Of a stretch of DNA of 64,000 nucleotides, positions 58,142 to 64,000 are shown one piece after another. The translations under genes were made by a program, and so were the position numbers. Origin of the DNA: Vespula vulgaris (lineage: Eukaryota > Arthropoda > Insecta > Hymenoptera > Vespidae); NCBI RefSeq assembly GCF_905475345.1, contig NC_066591.1:5222501-5286500 (forward strand). The letters are read 5' to 3'. The stretch's first letter is position 1; every line of letters starts with the position of its first letter. The notes under the pieces are model-generated. The model made no database searches. It worked only from the letters and a program-made list of their open reading frames with translations, and had not been told where the DNA came from.

Positions 58142-58281
58142 GTCAGTACATCACTGAAGAGGATCTCAACCAACTTCGATGTCGATCTACCTTATTTTCA
58201 ACCAGCTACGAGTCATCCACCCTCAATTTCGACCTAAATCGCGGACGAGTGTTTTGGAGCTATCGCAGAACTTCTTAAGTA
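58104..58281 (+). ncRNA. Predicted non-coding first exon
   Basis: Runs from the initiator to a GTAAGTG donor. It has no ATG-initiated frame of note. It is rich in TCGA-containing words and less AT-rich than its flanks. The next exon is not identified; the frames at 58547-58811 lie downstream but have no acceptor I can fix. Confidence 0.25.
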
Positions 58282-58586
58282 GTAAGTGAATTTTTAAGTT
58301 CCTCCGATCACTCAATCATGTCGAGGATGAAAAGTTCGAATCGGCACGAGTAATTGATTGTTATTAATAAGTAAGAGCATTTTGAGTGACCACGAGTAAA
58401 TTTCTTCGGAGATTTACTCGTAAATGGTTTGTTATTTTTTGATTTATTTATTTATCTTTTTTGATTTATTTATTTATATATAGTATATTTATTTATATAT
58501 TATATATAGTTTTATATTAAATTAATAATAACAAAACGTATAAAATATGGTAATTGTAAGGATCACTGAAAGTGCATTGAATAAAA

Positions 58587-58811
58587 ATGCACATGAAGTT
58601 GAAACAAACACACCAAGTTCTCTCTTTGCCACGCGTTACGGGAAAAGAATATTTGTTTCGATTAGAATCGAGAATTTCTCATTTAATAAAATTTGTTTAT
58701 CACAACTACAAGAAATACGAGAGATTATTGTCAAATGCAGATCACGGAAACGAAGAAGATATCGTCGATATCGTTCCTCTTCCTTCGCAGACTCCTCTCA
58801 ATTCTAATTGA
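58587..58811 (+). CDS. Small uncharacterised ORF, 74 codons
   Basis: An ATG-initiated frame just after a TGA, ending in TGA. It starts MHMKLKQTHQVLSLPRVTGK, has a Tyr/Lys-rich middle (FVYHNYKKYERLL) and an acidic end (GNEEDIVDIVPLPSQ). It overlaps another open frame (58547-58807). It lies 480 bp downstream of the TATA/TCAGT promoter on the same strand and could belong to its transcript. No domain recognised. Confidence 0.18.
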   Translation: MHMKLKQTHQVLSLPRVTGKEYLFRLESRISHLIKFVYHNYKKYERLLSNADHGNEEDIVDIVPLPSQTPLNSN

Positions 58812-58814
58812 GGA

Positions 58815-60190
58815 GGAGACATGAAAGATGTTAGACGCGTATCTAACACCGAGACGAGGAAATTTAAGTGGATCACGTAGGCGAGTCGTGTTCGTTTGTA
58901 GTTTCGTTTGCAAGAGAGAACTTTAAGCTGAACTTTGCCAAACCTACTGTACACACACAGTCGGCGTCAATCTTCGTATTTTCCCTTAAACAAGAACGGT
59001 GGATGCAATTTATTATAGCTCGCAACGACATTCTCCAGCTCGAAAAATTCGACAAATCTAGCTAATAGTAAAAAAAAAACAAGGAATATAGCATAAAAAT
59101 AAAATTACATGCAATATCTATTAAATTATATGTTGTTTCAAAGGTATGAAACATAAAATATAATAACAAAGGTAATACGTTATCTTACTCGCGTGCTGTG
59201 AGAATGTACGAGCTAAAACTTAGTTCGGTAACGAGACCGCGAAGAAGCTACAAAGTTCTCAAAAAATATGGGAATGAAGAAGAAAGAGAAAGAGAAACGA
59301 AGAGAAAGAGAGAGAAGGAAAGAACGCACGCGCCGTTGGGAACGCCGTACGTAAGAAACTTTCGCATAACTTTCCCGAAACAAATCTTATCGCATTAAAC
59401 GCACATCAACGAGTTTCGTAAATACCGTACGGGTAAGTTCCAAGAAGTTGCGTGTCTTCGAATAACTATCTCGAACTGTTCTTGCAACTTTATCGATTAA
59501 TAAATACATAACACGCGTCCTTTTGAAAGTGTGTCTATGCTAATGAAGTCGACACTCATGGTCATGGTAACATATTCAGCACGACCATCTCTACACAATC
59601 AATTTTGGATTCTTTAGAAAGCGATATCTAAAGCGATATCTTTCGAAAAAGATTTTCTTCTTTCAGGTTGCTCGCACCAAATCGTCAAAATTGTGAAAAT
59701 CAAGAAGTATGTAACACGGGAAAGAAGGAATCGATGATCTAGTTTTCTAACATCACCGCGAACGACAGTACCAGTTCTCGAGCTCAGAGAGAAAGAAAGA
59801 AAGAAAGAGAGAAAGAAGAGGGAAAATACTCGAATACCAACGGTGCAGGCGGTGTATTACGAATGGCCTTAAGCCCGCGCCTTCGTAAATCCCGCCCAAC
59901 AAAGACGAGAAACAAGAAGAAATTTCCAATAGCCGGGAGCGGCTTTGCGAGAGGCTTCCTGCCAAGCCACACGATGCGGATCGTGGTGAGGTAAGAGAAG
60001 GAATGGTGGAGTGTTCTAACACACATACAAACACAGAGTCGAAACGCGTGGCTAAGGCTAATTCAAACGTGAAATTAGACGTTCAAGACGACTTCTCAGG
60101 TACTCCTCGTAAAGCGCTACACTCGCTCGACGATGGCCGCAGTTGGGTAAGATTAAAACTTTCCTATCTTCGTCGTCTCTCTTTCCCTCC
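58815..60190. other. No gene recognised
   Basis: Mixed and AT-rich DNA with a purine tract at 59783-59822 and stop-poor frames around it. Confidence 0.45.
59783..59822. repeat. GAAA/GA purine tract
   Basis: GAAA repeats mixed with GA. Confidence 0.9.
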
Positions 60191-60193
60191 CAT

Positions 60194-60201
60194 TCTCTCT
60201 C

Positions 60202-60268
<67 letters not shown>

Positions 60269-60300
60269 CACTCTCTCTTTCTCTCTCTTTCTCTTTCTTC
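60194..60300. repeat. Long CT microsatellite
   Basis: Pure CT from about 60204 to 60264, then imperfect CT. Confidence 0.97.
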
Positions 60301-61590
60301 GCTCTCTGTCCGCGGTCGTTAAAAGTTTTCGTAAGAAAGCTACGACGTCTTAACGCATATAAATGGATCTCCTGCTCCCTCTGGCGCGTTTCTCGTCCGA
60401 GAGGTATCTTAATAACGAGCCACGGTCATTAGTATCAGTCAGACTTTCTCTCGTTTCGAACTGTTAACAGACGCTTCCACGGTCAACCAACCATCTCTTC
60501 CTATCTCTCTTTCTTGATCTCACGAAACGGCTTCCTTTGATAACCGGAAAATTGTCGGTTAAAATAAGACGCAACCAATTTAATATGGGAACTATCTCTG
60601 AATATGCATTTTCCTCGGATATTGAAAATATTTCTCCTACTCTACAAGCTAAAATATTTCATTGTACAAGTATATGGCCTTCTACATGAATCGCTAAAGA
60701 GCAATCGAAAGAAGAAAATTTTCACAATAATGTATCAAGTACGAAGCTGACAACGTGCAATAACTTAACAGTTTTATTAAAAGAATGATTGAGAGTGAAA
60801 AATAGTTATCGCCAAGATACTGCCTGTTAAAAGTCTAACTTCATGGAAAAAAATATCAAGTAAACAAATGTTCACGGTAGATAGCGAAGCTTTTAATATC
60901 CGAAGAGCATGTTAATTAGAAAACGAATAAGAAATAATAAAAAAGACAGCTTAATAAAACGAAAAGAAACAAATGAGTATGACATTTTATTTTATGTAAT
61001 TTTTTGACGTGAAATAAACTTGTAGTATCGATCAATAAAAATATGATATTTTTCTGCCTCTGGTTATTCCTATAATAATTTATTATAAAGATGTAATCAA
61101 ATTCTTGTGCTAACGGGTAGGTTTGGCATGATTAATCTCTCAGACATAATACAACCGTAATATAGCAATATTGTATAAATATAACTAAAGTTTGAATCGG
61201 TCAAGACATACAAACGAATTCCCCGTATTATTGGTTTCTTAAGATTTCATGTAATAACACATATTCTGCCTTCGAAATTTGATTTATACATTTTTATAAA
61301 TATAATTAAAAAATATAAAAATGTTGGCAGCAATGTGGTAGTTAGAGCACAAGGAGTTAAAAATATAATGCAGGTTGAGATGTCCATTAATTTTATTCCA
61401 ACCAATACATCTTAATCAGTCATGTCTTAAACAATTACTTAAGGTGTTAAAGATTATCTAATCGCCAACATAAGAACGGTATCGTGGAAACGGTAGTCGA
61501 AAACCTATGTAAATATACTACTTGTTCGAAATAGAAGAGATGTTTACCAAACTGCAGTGAAATATTGCGACCAGTGACGAAGCCACAGAC
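60301..61590. other. No gene recognised
   Basis: ATCAGTCAGAC near 60434 resembles an initiator but has no TATA box at the right spacing. AT-rich beyond 60550. Confidence 0.5.
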
Positions 61591-61593
61591 AGA

Positions 61594-61623
61594 GGAGAGA
61601 GAGAGAGAGAAAGAGAGAAAGAG
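61594..61623. repeat. GA tract
   Basis: Short GA run with AAA interruptions. Confidence 0.9.
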
Positions 61624-61980
61624 ACAACAGATAGGAATGTTAGGTGCCGAAGCGGGGATGATGTTACCAAAAGGAGTTGGAGTACGTCGGATTTAAGCCG
61701 CTACTCTCCACCGGTTTCGTCAATATTGGTTTTCTGACTTTCTTAAGTTCCGGCTCTCCTATACAAACAAATCATGAACAGACTTGAAGCAGAGTTATTT
61801 TTTATAGATAGTAAGTTCGATATCACAGACTAACATAGAGCATGTACAAGAAACACAAATACACATACAATACTTTAAACTCAATCGCCAGAACCACAAT
61901 TAACCGTATTTTCTTTAGCTAGATGATTTATTTTCCTTTCTACTTGCAGTAACTACACATAGTCTCAAAGCGAGTTCTTT

Positions 61981-62040
61981 CTCTCTCCCTCTCCCTCTCT
62001 TCTTCTTTCTCCTTCTTTTCTCCAAGCCCAGCTTACTTCT
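61981..62040. repeat. Pyrimidine-rich tract
   Basis: CT/CCT-rich run of about 60 bp. Confidence 0.85.
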
Positions 62041-62044
62041 TCTC

Positions 62045-64000
62045 CCTTCAAGTCGGGTTAGTAAAACTTTGTTTCGAACTTTAAACCATTCCTTTATTTC
62101 CTTCGGTGTGGAAAGAACTGTCTGTGAATTCCTTATTTATGAACCTAACTCCTCCTGGAAGGAAAAATTTTTCCGTCGTATTCCTTCCAACCTCATTCAA
62201 ATCGCCGTTCATAAAATTCAACTATAACCGACAACGTCTGTATTCGATTGCGAAGCGTCCTTTAACGAATTTTTACGGACCACCGGAGAGAATGCAATGC
62301 AGGAATTCGAAAGAGAGGGGCGCAGGAGGACTGAAATTCCATTTGCAAACATTTCAAAAACGGTAACCGCATCCTCGACCGTTGATACCCGAGAGTGCAT
62401 CAGATACGCGTAACCTGGAACTATCCTGAAAAAGCGTGCATCTGGGAGCATATATGTACTAACACGCATATATACGTGTTATGTATAGATATACATACAT
62501 ACGTACGTGCGTTATACATATACCTAACAATGTATAGGTGTATATGTGAGCGAGCCAGCGATAAAATATTTTATGCCACGTTCTTGGCTAATTATTTTAC
62601 CTTTTCGATGGCACATGGCTGGTGTGTGGAAATTGCGCGCGCGCTTGCGCTAGCGTTAAAAATATGTCAACTAATGTCGCCGGTCGTGCGTGAACTTACG
62701 CATGATAACAACATTTCCCTCCTCTCGTTGGGAGGTGAAAATTAAAAAGTAAATTTAATTAATTGGAATTTACAAGGCATTGTAATCGCGGTTTTGATGC
62801 GGTTAAAATTCAGAATAAATTGTTGAATGTAATTAAAGTGTGAAATATCGACGGAGCGAGTGTAAATTTCACGATTCACTAACGAGCAATAACGTTTGTT
62901 ACCGTCCGTATACGCTCGAAAGCGTCTCTCATAGGATTATAAGCATCTCGTAGACCGCACACATATATTTAGTGAACTGAGTCAATATTTGAAAATAGAT
63001 ATAACATAGATTTCCAGAGTATTAAGTTGGACTTGTTATATCCCCGTATCAATAGTCATAAGTGGAATGTTGACGAACGTCTACTAGATTCTACCTATGT
63101 CCGCTTTGGCAAAGAAACAATAGTCACAGATACGTATGTTTGGCAGACATCTGTTTCGAGCGACAGTAATCACGAACATTATCAGATATAACCGCGTACC
63201 TTGATAAACACAATATAGTAACTACATACTTACATTACTATATCTTTACGTACTACCTATCACTCGAGAGGGAGAGAGAAAAAGAGAGAAAGAGAGATCC
63301 GCGCAATTATAATAAGCATGTATGATACGTAATGATGAAAATGCGTTCAAGATATGACCAATGCTTTTTACAAAAATTCACGTCTAATTGTTACCGCTAA
63401 ACATTATCGTTCAAATACTCGAATCCAATAACGAACGAATAAATCAATAAATTAATGAAGAAAAGAATAAAGAATGATGAAATTTCTCCAATAATTAATA
63501 AACTTGATTATAAAATAGGATGCAATCATATGTCATCGTTTTTCATTGTCATTATTTACATTATTTACATTATTACAGTAATATGTGTCCAAATTAAAAT
63601 GGAAGCTGATATTTATCCAAAAGATAAAATTATATACCGTAAAATAAAATAAAAACAAAATTTGAAAAAGCATTCTTTTATGAGCTAATCGATTATATCA
63701 GTCATTTTCAATTCAAAAAGGAAAGTCCATAATCTAGCCATACAATTAGAGATTTCCAATAAACGTCCGTTCAAACAAATCAAACGTCAGTTTTCCAAGA
63801 CAAAGACGCTAATGTCAGACTTCGTAGAAAAAACAGAACAAAGAAACTTTTATTTTATGGAAAAATAAGTAATAACATGAGCGTCTTATAAATTTTTCTA
63901 CCGCAGTTTTGACGAAATCCACAAAAGAATAATCATTAACATTTGTCGAAGTAGAAAAGAAGAAAGGAAACTAAAAGGGATCTCTGTATCCTTCTCCTAG
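62045..64000. other. No gene recognised
   Basis: Overlapping 83- to 116-codon frames on both strands at 62106-62745 cover a TACATA-type repeat (62460-62540) and a CpG-rich stretch. A 65-codon hydrophobic frame at 63455 follows from AT richness. A GA tract lies at 63268-63298. Confidence 0.4.

Noticed and set aside
58331..58353. Sequence resembling the cDNA-library adaptor GGCACGAG
   Set aside because: Only eight bases match and the context is ordinary genomic sequence; no sign of vector or adaptor contamination.
58318..58353. tRNA T-arm-like GTTCGAATC
   Set aside because: The flanking bases do not pair into a T-stem and no acceptor or anticodon arm is present. I found no tRNA anywhere in the window.

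Overview
This is animal, most likely insect, nuclear DNA. It is AT-rich with frequent CpG, very dense in GA/CT, TA and tetranucleotide microsatellites, and has spliceosomal GT-AG signals and arthropod-type TATA and TCAGT initiator motifs. It has no operons, ribosome-binding sites or compact genes. I lean toward a hymenopteran (ant, wasp or bee) from this overall texture, but no gene here proves it. I recognised no conserved protein family, tRNA, rRNA, known microRNA, intact transposon or CRISPR array. The window reads as intergenic or long-intron sequence.

Left part (1-10 kb): a possible terminal coding exon on the + strand (857-1002) is followed by a plausible 3' UTR, so a gene may enter from the left edge. 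The rest is AT-rich DNA with TA, GT and CT tracts, one 139-codon ORF at 6973 and a cluster of four TATA boxes near 8.95-9.02 kb. Middle-left (10-31 kb): the best uninterrupted ORFs are here, 163 codons on the - strand at 18994-18503 and 145 codons on the - strand at 17668-17231. There is also a promoter-like block at 15.2-15.3 kb, the longest interrupted CT tract and a pair of GA and CT tracts that could fold on each other. Middle-right (30-54 kb): two TATA boxes face each other at 30.2 kb, a non-AT island at 35.25-35.58 kb is open on both strands, a GC-rich island at 40.27-41.15 kb resembles old retroelement debris, and short tandem repeats sit at 40.06, 44.51 and 45.11 kb.

The two most unusual structures are these. 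(1) At 41.23-42.07 kb, four copies of one roughly 35-bp motif (core ATATCTCC.GAAC...) are arranged mirror-symmetrically, two inverted and two direct, about 100 and 400 bp on either side of a centre near 41.66 kb. (2) At 56.66-58.28 kb, four diverged tandem units of about 301-312 bp run into a compact two-exon ORF with a 96-bp intron and an AATAAA signal. Directly after it come an 80-bp-spaced CAGTG repeat and a textbook TATA + TCAGT promoter with a GTAAGT donor 178 bp downstream.

Because stop codons are scarce in pyrimidine-rich and CpG-rich stretches, most ORFs listed are low-confidence candidates. They are included so that they can be tested, not as established genes.
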